Positions 8,870 through 20,929 are shown, counted from the stretch's first letter. The stretch is 64,000 bases of DNA from Escarpia spicata (GCA_963995525.1 OZ023205.1:64151234-64215233); one strand, 5' to 3'. Notes: generated by a model not told the origin, from the letters alone. Numbers and translations are program-made.

Positions 8870-10489
8870 CTATGTAAATTAAAGTAAACTATAAATCTTT
8901 CGACATACGTTTATATTGATATAGTTGTTAGTGAATGTGCTTAATTTATGTTTAGAAATGTGTTGTGTCATCTTGTTAATTGTGCGCGCGCGCGCGTGTC
9001 TGTTGATTTGGTTGATAGTGATTCTGCACATATATATGCAGAATCAGTAAAATATTTGCTGGTGTATTTACGTTGACAAAATAATGTCGTTACTCAATTG
9101 TTTATATCCAGTGGATATACAGTAGCTTACCAAGGACAAACGACGAAGAGCTGCAATTATCTAAATTATGAAATTTTAAATTTATACTCGTTCCTTTGAA
9201 CACTTAATGTCTGACGTCGACAATTACTGTATTACATTCAACAACAGCAGCAGCAGGTTCGAACACACGTTAACAGTGACCCACCAGGGGAATGGATGAC
9301 CACGAGATTTGCCACCAGAAAGTACAAATTTACTTTAAATAACTACCTATGTATTTTTATAAATTTGCCAACCGGTTGATATGAGACCGGAAGTGATAGG
9401 ACGCGAATGTACTTAGAAAGAGGTGAGTGGACCTCGGCACATGTGAATAGAAGCACTTACGGTATCGTATTAATGTCTGCGTGCGTATGTGTGCATCATA
9501 TGATACAACGTGATGACACAGCACGCATGAGTTGGGGAGACTCACGTTATCCAATGCAATGATTCCGCCGGGTCTGACGAGTTTCAGACACAACTCGTAG
9601 TATTCGTCGTACTGCTCCTTGTTGGCGTCTATGAACGCGAAGTCGAATGTGTTTGCCTCCTTGTTCTCCACAAGCGCATCTAAATGAACAAAAAATGTGT
9701 GCGAATAGAGGAGGAGTGCGTACGTACGAGTGTGCGAGTGTGCATGAATGCGTGCAAGTGTTTGCAAGGCAACTATGTGTGCGCGCGTGTATGTGTGCGC
9801 GTATGTGTGCGTATGTTCATGTGTGTGTGCATGCGTGCGCGCCGCCCGTATGTGTGTAAAGGGGTTAACAATTCAAAAATCAACAAAGCGATCCCTTGCT
9901 TTTCCGCCTGCATCTCCAAATAAGTATCGGTGCAATAAGAATAACGGTGATGTAAGATGACGTATTTGCACGGTTACATACATACACAAACAAACACAAA
10001 CACACACACAAACACACACATACAAACATACGCAAGCACACGCAGGCACACGCAGGCACACGCAAACACACGCAGGCACACGCAGGCACACGCAGGCACA
10101 CGCAGGCACACGCAGGCACACGCAGGCACACGCAGGCACACGCAGGCACACGCAGGCACACGCAGGCACACGCAGGCACACAAACACACACAAACACACA
10201 AGCAAACACACACACACACTCACACGCACACACGCACACACAATCACACATAAGCACAAAAACACACGCACACACACAAGCACACACACACGCATACACA
10301 CACGCACACACACACACACACACACGCACACACGCACGCACACACACACGCACGCATACACAGGCAGAAAGGCAGAAAGGCAGAAAGGCAGAAAGGCAGA
10401 AAGGCAGAAAGGCAGGCAGAAAGGCAGGCAGAAAGGCAGGCATACAGACAGGCAGAAAGGCAGGCAGACAGACAGGCAGGCAGACAGGC

Positions 10490-10562
<73 letters not shown>

Positions 10563-13500
10563 GTATTTATTTATTTATTTAGTGGAAAAAACACCTACTA
10601 TTTGCACTGCTTTCTTTTTAAGTTTACAAATGCGATGGGCTTGTTGACCCCACACCAATATTCCATAATTAATTTTGGGAAGAATGAACCAATTATACAT
10701 TATAGATAATATATTCTTAGGTAATACATGTTTAAGTTTATTTAAAATTCAAATTGTTTTATTGATTTTATTCGCTGTTTTGTTTACATGGCTGTCCCAA
10801 TTGCGGTGTTTGTTAATGGTGATACTTAAAAAATTAAAAATCATAAACACATTCAGTATTTGTCCCATCTATTTCTATTTTAGGAAGTTCGATTTACTTT
10901 TGAGGCATGTGAAATACCACGAAGAGAAAGTTTGTTTGCCTTTAGCCATTGATTGATTGATTGATTGATTGATTGACAATTCTATTTCTACACGGTGACA
11001 TACTTAATTTTCACTATTTTCACTATTTTCCATTCATACACCATTTACATCAATCATACAACACGTGTTGATATATGTACAAAGGATACAAGTTAAAAGC
11101 GATTACAATAAATAAACAATAATAAAGGGTAGAATGCATGAAAAAAGTATGTAAAGTAGTCATAACAAACAAGAAACTAATTCTTTATTTATGTTTGGAT
11201 TTTGGACTTGGCTATTAAGAGATTGGAATGTATTCAATGTATTAAAACGTGTGGTGTCGTCTGCATACTTTATGAATTTAAAATGATCACTTGAAAATAT
11301 TATGTCATTAATATGTATAATAAATATAAGGGGTCCTACAATAGACCCTTGTGGGACACCAGAGTTTATGGCAGCTTCTTCCGACTTGTAATCGCCGACT
11401 TCAACATATTGCTTACGATTGTGTAAGTAGTTTTTACGTAGATCTAGTGCTGCACCATTTATTCCATAGTTTTTGTAATAATATGTTATGATCAATTGTG
11501 TCAAAGGCTTTAGAAAAAGTATAGGTGTATGTTTATTGAAGTTGCTGATTGGTCAAGTTGTTGCACAACTCTGTCTATTATTTCTAGAGTGGCAAGTTCA
11601 GTATAATGGTTTCGCTAAACCCGTATTGATTCTCATAGTATAAGTTGTTGGAATTAAAATGTTCGTGTATTTGATTAAACATAATTCATTCAAATATTTT
11701 GGAAATAGCTGGTAAGGTAGAAACTGAACGATCATTATCAAAGATTGTTTCTTCACAATTTTCTAAAGGTGGAATAAATTTAGCAATTTCTAATTTATCT
11801 GGGAATATGCCAGTTGTTATTTATTGGTTAATAATTAGAGTGACTGCTTCACTTATTTCATTTTTAATTAGCTTTAGTAATTTGGTTGATATACCATCTT
11901 TATCACAGCTAGATTTTGGATGTAAGCTATCAATTATGCTAATCGTTTTTACTATTGTCTATTGGCTTAAAGTTTTAAGTTTGTATACGTATCTCTGTTA
12001 AATAGTTTTTGTAAGAGTTATTTCAGTATTGATTATTTGCGATGCAAGTGTAGAACCAATATTTATGAAAAATGAATTAAATCTATTTGCAATAATAGTC
12101 TTGTCAGTTACTGATTCACCATCAATTTTAAAGAAATCAGGAAATGTTATTTCCGTCTTTTTTGGAATAATTTCTTTAATCATAGACTAGTTTTTAATAT
12201 CGTGCTTATTTCTTTCAAAACCGAATTGATAATATGCTTGTTTGGCTAACATAATATTTCTTTAAGAATGTTATTATATGTATGAACATTTTTATTGAGC
12301 GAAACATATTCTGCTGTACCTGAGTTTATTTAAGTTTTAAATACAATTTACCTCTAAATGTAATTGATCTAATGATACCTTGTGTAATCCAACATAACTT
12401 TTTGTGTTTGTGTTTATTATATTTAATGACTTTAGTAGGTAAGAATGTATCTATAGCAGTACATACACACGCACACACACGCACGCACGTATATACACAG
12501 ACACGCACGCACAATACGTATGCAATCAACGTATTGCAATTGCTTAATAATAAATACAAACATACCGAGAGTTTGCTTGGCTGGAGCAATCCGGAGGTCA
12601 ATCTTCTGAAGTACACCTGCCTTTAAAGAGAGAAAACACACCAAAACGTGCACCATACACGTTGTTACTTCATTGTTGTATTTTTTTTAATGATAGTCGC
12701 ATCTAAATTTGAATGCGTTACGAATGCAATGTAGCACTTGTCAACATCTAGTCCATGAGCTAGACAAGATTCCCACAACGATTTTCAGTTACACCAATAT
12801 CTGAGGTGTCCGAAAATGGGTGATGGACATTTCAGAAGAGTAGCTTATTACTTTTTGGACGCCATCTTTAAACGTGGCTGATATTCAAATGCTACAGCCA
12901 AATCTAGTGATCGGATCTTAACATTGCATAAATAAAAGTTGTTCGTAATAAAATTCCGAGTACGGCAACACTAATATAATCTATCAGTTATTATTATTGG
13001 CAAAAATATAGGGGAAATTGTCAAAGAAAACGCAAAAATGCATTTGTTTCCACAATATTTTTACGTCAGTTTTTGTCACGTTTTAGAAATATAAATGATA
13101 CATTTTTTACTTTCTTATGAAACTTTATGCAATTGGCTATATTTAGGTCATATTAGATGTCTTCTGTACTGCTTCCAATTGGCTATATTTCTGTCATTTT
13201 AGATGTCGTCTGTACTGCTTCTACGTGTTGTCGGCACATAAAAATATAAATGTACCCCCATCCGGTGTCTGTAAACGTGAACACTACCATACATAATTCA
13301 ATTGCCTCATATAGCAAAAGTGCTTAGCAGATTTGCATGAAATTATGTGTGAATACGTACCCGTGCATGTACTAAGCATCCATTATGTAAGAAACAGAAC
13401 AAATGAATTATGCATAGGATTTATTATCCTAATAACTATTTCAGAAGCCATGCGAACCATCAGCCTATAAATGTTATGTTTAAACTTCCGCCTTCGAATA

Positions 13501-16500
13501 TATACAGTCAATAAAATGTGTAAATCAAGTAATATGATCGGCAATTACGTATGCAACATATGCACATAATATGTTTCCAACCGTGTGGCCCTAAACCATA
13601 GCCCAACAATACCTTTAAAACGGACGCCGCAGTAATAAATTTTAACCGTCCTTTGCATTAGCACGTGCTTAATTCAGCTGTTATATGAGGTAACTAGGCA
13701 TAACTTCCAGTTAACTAAACTATTTTCCAAGGAATCTTGTATGTAAAACACATAGAGAATGCCTCGAATTAATTTCAGGCAGAAGTAATAATGGTATTTC
13801 GACAAACTAATGATGTTACTGTTCCGCCATATCTACACACATTTTTTCGGGTCTTACGCGTTGCAAGTGACGGTGGTTCTGTTCGCTTTAACACATTGGC
13901 ATGTCCTACTTATGTGGATTGTCATAACTTTTACAGGTAAGTTTGAGCCTGCAGGTAATCAAAACCCTGAAGCATCACAGGCACGGGTACTCTTATTTGG
14001 CTCTGAAATAAATTAACACAGCGCTGATAAGTTAACAGTGTTGACAGTGATTATGTTCTACTTCCTTCCAATGTACATCATTCCGTCATAACAGTGTTGG
14101 GGTTTGACAACATCAATAGGCAAGAGGAATCACTGACTGGGGAAGGAGCATCACATCGAGTCAATGGCACCATTCTCCAATCAAAGTTATTGAAGTGCAA
14201 GCCGCATCAGATAACTATTACTATTGCTAAAACAAACAAGAAACAATCAGTCCAATTACCCGAGAAAAATAGCTTCCAGTGTAGAGTTTTGAGAAAAGAG
14301 AAAAGCCCACCAACAGTCAAACCAGCTGTTTTATTTGGACCTCTTGCAGATGCAGTATCAACGGCTAGCACAGCGGAGTAACCAAGTGTGGGTGTTGAGT
14401 CGTTTGCTGTAACCTCCGATCAGAAAATTAGCTCTTGGGTGGCATTTCAAAAAAGGATGCGCACTGTGTTTTCCCATCCTCTTGGGCCGTAGCTATGGTC
14501 AGTTGCAAACATTGACGGGAGCATTTAGAAAACAAGCGAAGCTGCTCTTTCACTGCACCAGGAAAGTATGGTGGACCTAGCAGATGATGGTCCCAAACCA
14601 CGTGGTGCGCTGATTGATGCAAAGGCCCTCATATAGACTATCGCCCTTTTGAAGAGTTATCCAACTCACTGGTGTGATATTTGAGACCAGTCAAGCAAGT
14701 CCGCTAAGCGTGTGAACCACGGATCACAGGAGGTTGTCACATTTATGAAAATAAGAACAGACCACACACAAAAATTTGACGTTTGTTGGCGTGCAGTCAA
14801 ACAAAAAATAACCTCACCAAGCTTTTGTCGGAGTCACGGAAAGAGGAATTGAAAAGGGAGAAGTTGGGTAGTGGTATAATTATAATCACCTGTGAAGAGG
14901 AATGCTTCAAACTTACGAGAGAGGCAAGTAAAGATCAAGTCCGTCAGTTGCAGCCACGTCAGCTTCGGATACCGAGGTGCGTTTGCTTTTACATGCACTA
15001 TAATGCTGCAGTGAATGGTCAGCCTTTTGTCCCTCCTGCAATTGTATATCCTTATTGACCATTTCTTCTGTAATTGTGTGGGTTGTTCGTTTGAATTATT
15101 CGGAAAAGTTACCTCGTAGGAAATATTTAGTACATCACTGGACACTATGCAAATTAGTTCTTTTAAACATATCCAACACGTGAATTTACCTTGTAGAGGC
15201 TTTCGTCGATGTTACACACCAACTTCATCAGTATATATGACGTATGACGTCATCGTACATGTGAGGCAGTTCTTAATTCCCCTCGTCTCGATTGATTGGC
15301 CTTCCATGTGGCTTCTTTTATTTGCCGCGTTTTTCTTTTGGCTTCCTTGTCCACTAGTTTCGCTCCCTCCTAGTCTATGATATGATTTTGTGTTGCTGCG
15401 TGGTGTGTGAGGTCGGATTTGTTGATGGTTGACATTGATCTTGTTCTCGCTTCTCGTGTATTTCACGGTCATTGTATTGTCAACATCATTTCTATGTTCA
15501 TCAAGTCTCGTTTTGAACAATCTTCCCGTCTCCTCGATATATTCAGCACCACAGTTCTTGCATGGTATTTGATACACCTTGTTCTTCTGACTTCATTTTA
15601 TCCTTAGGGTTTACCAACAGAGGGTAATTACGAACTATCTCACACGTACGATGGCATCATACGTCACTTGTACTGATTAAGTTGGCGTGTCACATCGACG
15701 AAAGACTCTACAACGTTAATTCATGTTTAAAAGAACTAATGTTTTGCATAGAAATTTACTGTCCTGAAGAATATTCAGCAATAATTGGATACGGTTTTCA
15801 ATCTGGGACATCAGTTCATAATACACATGTAGGTTCCTTGCGTAGTTCACCTTGCCTAAAGTGAGGCACCAGAGAGTCACTCTGAGGATGCATGCCAAGT
15901 AAATTGCCCTCCCTGTCACCTCGTAACAACCCAAACAGAATGTTCACCATGTAGATGTGTCATCCAGAACGGTGTCAGATGGCCACGATGTTAACGCAGA
16001 ACATCCAGACAGGCCACGAACAATTCTAGGATCTTTGCACATAAAACACAGCAGCAACAACAGTTTCGTGACAGGTGTTCGTATGATACGAATACTCTGC
16101 AGTATGTAAGAGGTATTCTTAGACTTGGGACAATTGTCAGGATGATCCAACTCCACCCATTCTTGGACTCCTTTCCACGCGAGTCACATCAAAGCTTCAT
16201 ATGGAAATTTCCCATCATGAGAAACATTTTCCTTTACAGGTTGGGAAGCGTCAACGTTACTATAGTGGCCTTTGCGAACAGAGCACAACTGTGCAGCGTT
16301 TTCAAGCTGAAGGAGAACATTATGTCCAAGACGTTGCGTAACATTTCTTGGACAGTGGACAGTGTTGCATGTTGACTTATATTGCGCAAGTAGCCCACAA
16401 TAATTTTCCAACTCAACATGTTCTCATGTGATTATGTTGAATGCAGTCCATGATCTGATTTTCTGATCGGACGGTTCCAGCAAACGAGTTTACATCCACA

Positions 16501-19500
16501 CACGGTTACCCCGTTGTGCTGATGATGCTGCATCTGCAAGAGGTCCAGATAAATCAGCTGGTTTGACCGTAGGTGGGCCTTCTCTTTTCCCAACACTGTG
16601 CACTGGAAGCAATTTCCAGGATAGCTGGATTGATCGCTTCCAGTCTGTTATAGCTAAAATTGTATGATGCGGCATGCACGTCAACATCATTGGGTGGAGG
16701 GCGGTGCCATTGACTCGATGTGATGTTCCTCCTCCAGTCAGCGATTCCCCTTTACTGTTGATATTGTCGAATGCCAACACTGTTGGTAAGGAATGGGGTA
16801 TATTTGGAAGGATGTGTAATGTAATTACTGACATGATAGTATATTAATGCACAACGCTGTGTCAAATTCTTCCAGAGCCAAATAAGAGCACCCATAGGAG
16901 AGGCTTCAGGATTTGTATTACCTCAATCTTACCTCAAGTTACCTGTGAAAGTGTTGATAATTCACAGAAGTAACACGTGTTTGGATGTTTTCGTAGCACC
17001 AACAACAGCAATAATAACATCCTGGTTTATTAGCCATGCCAACCTGCTAACGCGAGCAGAACCGCCCTCGGTTGCACTGGAGAAGACCCGAAGAAATGTA
17101 TGTAGAGATGGCGGAACAGTAACACGATTAGTTCGAAATTGTCAGTTCGAAATACCATTATCGCTGCCTCAAAATAAGTCGTGGCATTCTTTCTGTACTT
17201 TACATACACGATTTCTTGGAATATATTTTAGTTAACTAGAAGTTATACCTAGTTACTTAGTGTAACAGCTGGACGGAAGCACGTGCATAAAGGGCGGTTA
17301 TATTGACTGGCGAAAATGCCCGACACCTGACGGGATGCCTTCGTAATTTAGAATTGTGATAATAATATTTGCCAAATGTTAGTAAGCACAATGCATCAAT
17401 ATCAATACATAAAAACCACAACGTGCTTGCAGTTAGGTATCTGTTCGTTGTTTGTTCAAAATGAAGAAAGTCGGAGATAATGTGAAATTCTCGTCCATCG
17501 ATAGTCCCTTGTCTTGATAGTGTAGACTTGTCAAATAATGTGCGTACGAGGGTAAACAAAAGCATATTATGCCAGAGTCTACTTCTTGACTTCATCCCTT
17601 ACACAGGGACTATTTTCCCCCAAAAAATTTCCGCGTGCACATAATTCGTACGATTGTTAAGTATTACGCGCTCATTACGTTTTACGTTCCGCACAACTGA
17701 TTTACCCCATAAAAGGTGAGAAACTTCTGATATATTTGGTATTTTGAAAATATATCGGTCTCACATCATATCTTAGGGGCCGCAGATTACTCCTTGAAGT
17801 TTAGCGTTCGAGATTCAAGCCATCTAAGAAGAAAACATTAACCTATTCTAGCATATGCAAGCTCAATTAAAGTAGATTACTTCGGCATCACCCTTGTTCT
17901 AGGTTCAAACGTTTGGAAACAGATTATGTCCATAGCGATATGTAATTGCCGATCATATAACTTGATTTACATATTTTATTGAATTTATATATTCGAAGGC
18001 AGACGTCAATACATAACATTTATACGCTAATGGTTGGCACGGCTTCTGAAGTAGTTATTAGGTTAACAAATCGTATGCATAATTGACTTGTTCTGTTTCT
18101 TACATCACGGATGCAAAGTATATATACATATTCACACAGAATTACATGCAAATCTGCCCAGCCATTTTGCTGTAAGAGGTAAATGAATTATGTATGGTAG
18201 TGTTCCCGTTTACATACAGCGAATGGGGGTACGTTTGTATTTTGATGTGCCGCAATACATAGAAGCAGTACAAAAGACATCTAAAATGTCAGAAATGTAG
18301 ACAATTACATATAGTTTCATAAGAATGTAAAATGTTTCGTTTATGTTTGTAACATATTACAAAAACTGAAGTAAAAAGATATTGTGGAAAAAAATGCTAT
18401 CTTTTTGCGGTTTCCATGACATTTCCCCCTATATTTTGGCCAATGATGATAATTGAAAGATTGTATTAGTATTGCCGTACTCGGAAGTTTAACAACTAGT
18501 ATTAATAGAACTTTAATATCCAATCACTAGACTTGGTTGTAGGATATCAGTTTTGAATGGCTTGACTTCCGCTTGAAAATGGCAGCCATGCTTAAAGATG
18601 GCGTCCAAAAAGGTAATAAATTACGCTTCTGAAATGTCCATCACACATTTTCGGACACCTCATATGTTGGTGTAACCAAAAATCGTAATGGAAATTAGTC
18701 TCTCAACTTCAGGCTTGGCTCATGGATTGGTCAATAAGATTAGCATAGCACCTGAGTTAAATAAAAAAACACACGCACATTGCACGTTACATTTAATTTA
18801 GTACATGGCACAACATTTTATCTCAGCTATTTCGATACTATTTTAATATTCTTTATTGTGTTCTGAAATATATTTTTAATGTCATAAAATAACTATTTTG
18901 CGTCAGCATTAAACAATAGCTGGTTCACAGGATGCTGTTAATTATTCAATAGTACAAACAAAAGATATGATGTGTATAAAATACATTACCTCTTTCCAGA
19001 AAGGTTTGCCCAAGTTGGCGTATTCGTCTGTGTTATCGCATGCTACCACTACGCCATCAGGCGGCAGCACCATCGCTATAGACATAGCGCTGTAACCAGT
19101 GTAGACGCCTACATAGAAACCGAACAACAACAGGGACGTTTTTAGGTCAGCCATATCACTTTGGATCGTCTGGGAAGCCGATAATGAGATGCGTCATTGT
19201 AAGAGGTTACACAAGACACAGACAAGGTTTCCATCGTCAGGGTACAGTCGACCGGTAGTTTTATTGTTACACAATGGTCGCCAACAAACGTCCAGTAACT
19301 CGTTACGCAATGAGGGCAATGATTCCAATGTGCTTAATTTATGAACATATTTATATACAGCGAGGTTGACTCTTCTGTTAACAGGAATCTTGCGATTAAC
19401 CCAAGCAACTTCCAAAGGAGCGTGTGTAGAATGTGAATGTGTTGTTTATCATTTCAACATTTCGTGGGCACAACATTCAAACTGCCAGCAATGGCTTGGG

Positions 19501-20287
19501 TTTATTAAACGCAAACAAAATGAATCACAGTTGAATATAAGTATTTCTCTTGAAGCATGAATCTGCAGTTTTCCGTTAGTGTACGTGGAACATGGCAATA
19601 CGCATAAAGAGCACGGGATGAAATCAAAATGTATCTACCTATATCAAGAGTCTTCTTGGCATTGATGAGGCGGCAGAGGTTTTGCAGCAATTGGAGCTCA
19701 TCTGACGAACTCAACATATTCGACAAGCTGTGATTCATTGTGAACTACAAAAGGCATACAACAATGTCAAGCACGTGTGTCGTCGCCACTACGAATATGT
19801 ACATGGACTAATCATTTACATTGTCGTGTTTTTCATCTAAATTTCTAAGAATATGGATTGCTCACTTGGCTGTTCACTTTCAAGGAAAACCATAATATAT
19901 TGTATACTACGTTTACCTATCCCAACTCCTGAAGTTCTTACATATTAGATATTGTTGTGCTTTAGAGCTTGAATATATGCGTCATAAAAGTTTGTTGTTA
20001 TTATTATTACTAATAGTATTAATTACACAAACAAAAATGTACTACTTTGCATATAACACGTATACGATGCAACAGGAAATAACCTTGACAGATAGTACAT
20101 GGAAGTAGCAAAACGAAGAAGCAATTATATGTAGTAACATTCTGACCTCAATGAGCTTCTTCTGAACGGGCTCGAGCCGCAATGAATGTTCGTTAATGTA
20201 CTTCACGAATGGATCAGTGGATGTGTGCGACTTGTCCATCTGTCTTAAGTCGGCTTTTGTATGCACAATATCCGAATGCGATTCCAT
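8717..20287 (-). CDS. SAM-dependent O-methyltransferase (CCoAOMT/COMT-like), six exons
   Basis: Six exons with GT-AG introns join in phase to 235 codons plus a stop: 20147-20287, 19639-19744, 18990-19108, 12566-12620, 9546-9679, 8717-8869 (all minus). The product matches the class I, Mg-dependent O-methyltransferase family that includes caffeoyl-CoA and catechol O-methyltransferases. The SAM-binding loop is D-I-G-V-Y-T-G at residues 81-87. The ribose-contact region is VVACDN (103-108). The likely metal ligands are Asp158 (FIDANK), Asp184 and Asn185 (ALDN). The C-terminus ends [18 protein letters not shown]. Length equals the family's usual 220-240. No signal peptide is evident, so it is probably cytosolic. 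The substrate cannot be told. The introns are full of transposons, but the exons show no break. An additional upstream non-coding exon is possible. Confidence 0.9.
8982..9060. repeat. CG-rich microsatellite and a short hairpin in intron 5
   Basis: A (GC)n run of about 12 bases is followed by GATTCTGCACATATATATGCAGAATC at 9021-9046, an inverted repeat with arms GATTCTGCA and TGCAGAATC. The rest of the 676-base intron shows nothing else. Confidence 0.6.
9546..9679 (-). CDS. O-methyltransferase exon 5 (residues 141-185)
   Basis: The acceptor is TTCATTTAG before 9679 and the donor is GTGAGT at 9545. It holds [20 protein letters not shown] and [12 protein letters not shown], with the metal ligands Asp158, Asp184 and Asn185. 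Confidence 0.93.
9715..10563. repeat. Long compound microsatellite/minisatellite in intron 4
   Basis: In order: a degenerate GTGTGC/GTGCGC tract (9715-9860); a CA-rich tract (9975-10035); a 10-base unit ACGCAGGCAC repeated about 14 times (about 10040-10180); more CA/CACG repeats to about 10355; the unit GGCAGAAA in tandem (10360-10440); and a pure CAGA run of about 75 bases ending near 10563. The long Cys/Val-rich or Thr/His-rich open frames across it are repeat translations, not genes. Confidence 0.95.
10575..12460 (-). mobile_element. LINE reverse transcriptase remnant in intron 4, interrupted by a ~190 bp insert
   Basis: Minus-strand sequence reads through a LINE protein in pieces: [20 protein letters not shown] (about 12340-12400); [20 protein letters not shown] with [14 protein letters not shown] (12000-12140); [20 protein letters not shown] and [12 protein letters not shown] (11230-11370), the reverse transcriptase catalytic block with Y-A-D-D; then ANKLSL near 10930 and [20 protein letters not shown] near 10650. 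The frame is interrupted between about 10948 and 11165 by sequence that carries a (GATT)n run. It lies in the same orientation as the host gene and has many stops. Confidence 0.75.
10946..11165. repeat. Insert with (GATT)n that splits the LINE
   Basis: (GATT)n of about 27 bases at 10948-10975 is followed by AT-rich sequence containing AATAAATAAACAATAATAAA. LINE coding resumes on both sides in matching order. It may be a small insertion or a second element's tail. Confidence 0.45.
12459..12515. repeat. CA/CACG microsatellite
   Basis: ACACACGCACACACACGCACGC and related units. It lies between the LINE and exon 4 of the O-methyltransferase. Confidence 0.9.
12566..12620 (-). CDS. O-methyltransferase exon 4 (residues 123-141)
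   Basis: This 55-base exon has acceptor TTTAAAG before 12620 and donor GTATGT at 12565. It encodes [18 protein letters not shown] plus the first base of Asp141. It is preceded by a 6.4 kb intron filled with repeats. Confidence 0.9.
12750..14420 (+). repeat. Left copy of an unknown repeated gene (inverted pair)
   Basis: This segment is repeated in reverse orientation at 16480-18737 with roughly 80% identity by eye. Shared stretches include GAGGTGTCCGAAAATG, TTTTTGGACGCCATCTTTAA, ATGATCGGCAATTAC and CATCACATCGAGTCAATGGC. The coding part is at 14094-14381, which reads [20 protein letters not shown] and more. A protein pattern of this kind (DNI...[15 protein letters not shown]) recurs in multi-copy unknown genes of marine invertebrates, which I take as a transposon-borne or expanded family. 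Not intact here. Confidence 0.6.
14094..14381 (+). pseudogene. Fragment of multi-copy gene, DNI-SHRVNG family
   Basis: A 95-codon open frame encodes [20 protein letters not shown], then [20 protein letters not shown]. The related frame in the inverted copy (16490-16834) reads [20 protein letters not shown] and the same PPTVKPA...GPLADA ending. The conservation between copies is at protein level, so both derive from a coding sequence. No catalytic motif is visible in this piece. Function unknown. Following sequence (near 14420-14450) reads [16 protein letters not shown] in a shifted frame, which is matched by [10 protein letters not shown] in the other copy. Confidence 0.5.
14830..15180. other. 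Central part of inverted pair, no clear gene
   Basis: The sequence between the left copy and the Penelope-like fragment has only short frames and no motif that I recognise. Confidence 0.4.
15187..15722 (-). mobile_element. Penelope-like element remnant with GIY-YIG domain
   Basis: On the minus strand, 15212-15577 begins [20 protein letters not shown] type sequence (the first codon shown is the frame's Met) and continues [13 protein letters not shown]. This is the GIY-YIG endonuclease fold typical of Penelope-like retroelements, with the usual Y-I-G replaced by Y-I-E. A frame change follows near 15400, after which [19 protein letters not shown] sequence is readable. The fragment is bounded by inverted repeats of about 95 bases: 15187-15284 and 15620-15722 match in reverse complement at about 85%. 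Terminal repeats in inverted or tandem orientation are known for Penelope-like elements. Reverse transcriptase is missing. Confidence 0.65.
15944..16156 (-). pseudogene. Further fragment of the inverted repeated gene
   Basis: A 70-codon minus-strand frame contains [24 protein letters not shown] sequence (read from [20 protein letters not shown]). It lies just downstream of the right copy in its coding direction's continuation, so it is probably part of the same broken gene. No domain recognised. Confidence 0.35.
16480..18737 (-). repeat. Right copy of the unknown repeated gene (inverted)
   Basis: This is the reverse-complement partner of 12750-14420. It is longer because about 500 bases (roughly 17260-17900) have no clear counterpart on the left. 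The coding frame 16490-16834 (minus) reads [20 protein letters not shown], then the conserved [16 protein letters not shown]. Further minus-strand pieces at 16184-16411 continue the same gene. The two copies differ at many sites, so the duplication is old. Confidence 0.6.
18738..18989. other. Remainder of intron 3, nothing recognised
   Basis: AT-rich sequence between the right inverted copy and exon 3, without frames or repeats of note. Confidence 0.6.
18990..19108 (-). CDS. O-methyltransferase exon 3 (residues 83-122)
   Basis: The acceptor is TTCTATGTAG before 19108 and the donor is GTAATG at 18989. It encodes [18 protein letters not shown] and the segment [15 protein letters not shown]. 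It completes the SAM-binding loop and the second strand. Confidence 0.92.
19639..19744 (-). CDS. O-methyltransferase exon 2 (residues 48-83)
   Basis: The acceptor is TTTTGTAG just before 19744 and the donor is GTAGAT at 19638. It encodes [20 protein letters not shown] and the first base of Gly83. This is the helix before the SAM-binding loop. Confidence 0.9.
20147..20287 (-). CDS. O-methyltransferase exon 1 (residues 1-47)
   Basis: The ATG is at 20285-20287 ([11 protein letters not shown]). The exon ends KKLIE with donor GTCAGA at 20146. An acceptor-like TTCAG lies just upstream of the ATG, so a 5' non-coding exon may exist. The segment [20 protein letters not shown] fits the helical N-terminus that caps the active site in this family. 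Confidence 0.85.
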
Positions 20288-20796
20288 CTTTCTGAATTAA
20301 GATAAATGGAGAGTATAGAGAGAGATATACATTTATGAGATACTCGAGTCACAGTGGATGAGTTGTAGTTTAATACGTAGAGTCAGTGTTTCTACAAAGA
20401 AACGTAATGTGGTCACAGCAGTATAGGTGTTAGGCCAAATGTCACAAATTTTACTATTATAAGATATACCTATAAAATGGCTACATGATCATGATGTATA
20501 TAGTATTAGAAGGATTCGTCCTTGGGCCTTCAAAGTAGAGTAGTAATTTATTAGAACATGGTGAATGTGAGATAAACAATTAGGAGTATGTATATGTATA
20601 TACATATATAATATGTATCTACTATATATATATATCTATCTTTGATTTTGTGGGTTAAGCCATGTCCACATCGAGTCTTCTATCATTAAACATCAAGTGA
20701 TGATTACAGACAGATGGTATTATTGGTCGGGATACCTCATTTTGGCGATTATACCTATTTACTTTTGCAATCAGTGTTATACTTGCGAGTTTTGAA
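20288..20796. promoter_or_regulatory. Upstream region of the O-methyltransferase gene
   Basis: About 500 bases with no coding sequence. It includes a TA-rich palindromic stretch (20585-20640, TATATACATATATA and TATATATATAT) and must contain the promoter unless a 5' exon lies beyond the LTR element. No clear TATA box or initiator can be chosen. Confidence 0.3.
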
Positions 20797-20800
20797 TACC

Positions 20801-20928
20801 TGTAGGGACACTAAACATACAGTTTCGTTCACTGGTATCGACGACGGAAACTAGAGAAATAGTTTGTTATTTATCACTCACTGTTGTTTGTTATCGTCTT
20901 TATTGTGCTTATATTCACGGTCTTAACA
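20801..20928 (+). repeat. 5' LTR of gypsy-type element
   Basis: 128 bases, from TGTAGGGACACTAAAC to GGTCTTAACA. It is matched by the 132-base 3' LTR with small differences, including a two-base indel in AGAAATA(CA)GTTTGT. Confidence 0.93.
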
Positions 20929-20929
20929 A

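Noticed and set aside
10040..10180. CRISPR-like regular direct repeats
   Set aside because: The 10-base units are contiguous with no spacers and the context is a eukaryotic intron.
9873..10443. Long Cys/Val-rich and Thr/His-rich open frames on both strands
   Set aside because: They are translations of the compound CA/ACGCAGGCAC/CAGA microsatellite. Open frames occur in several phases at once.
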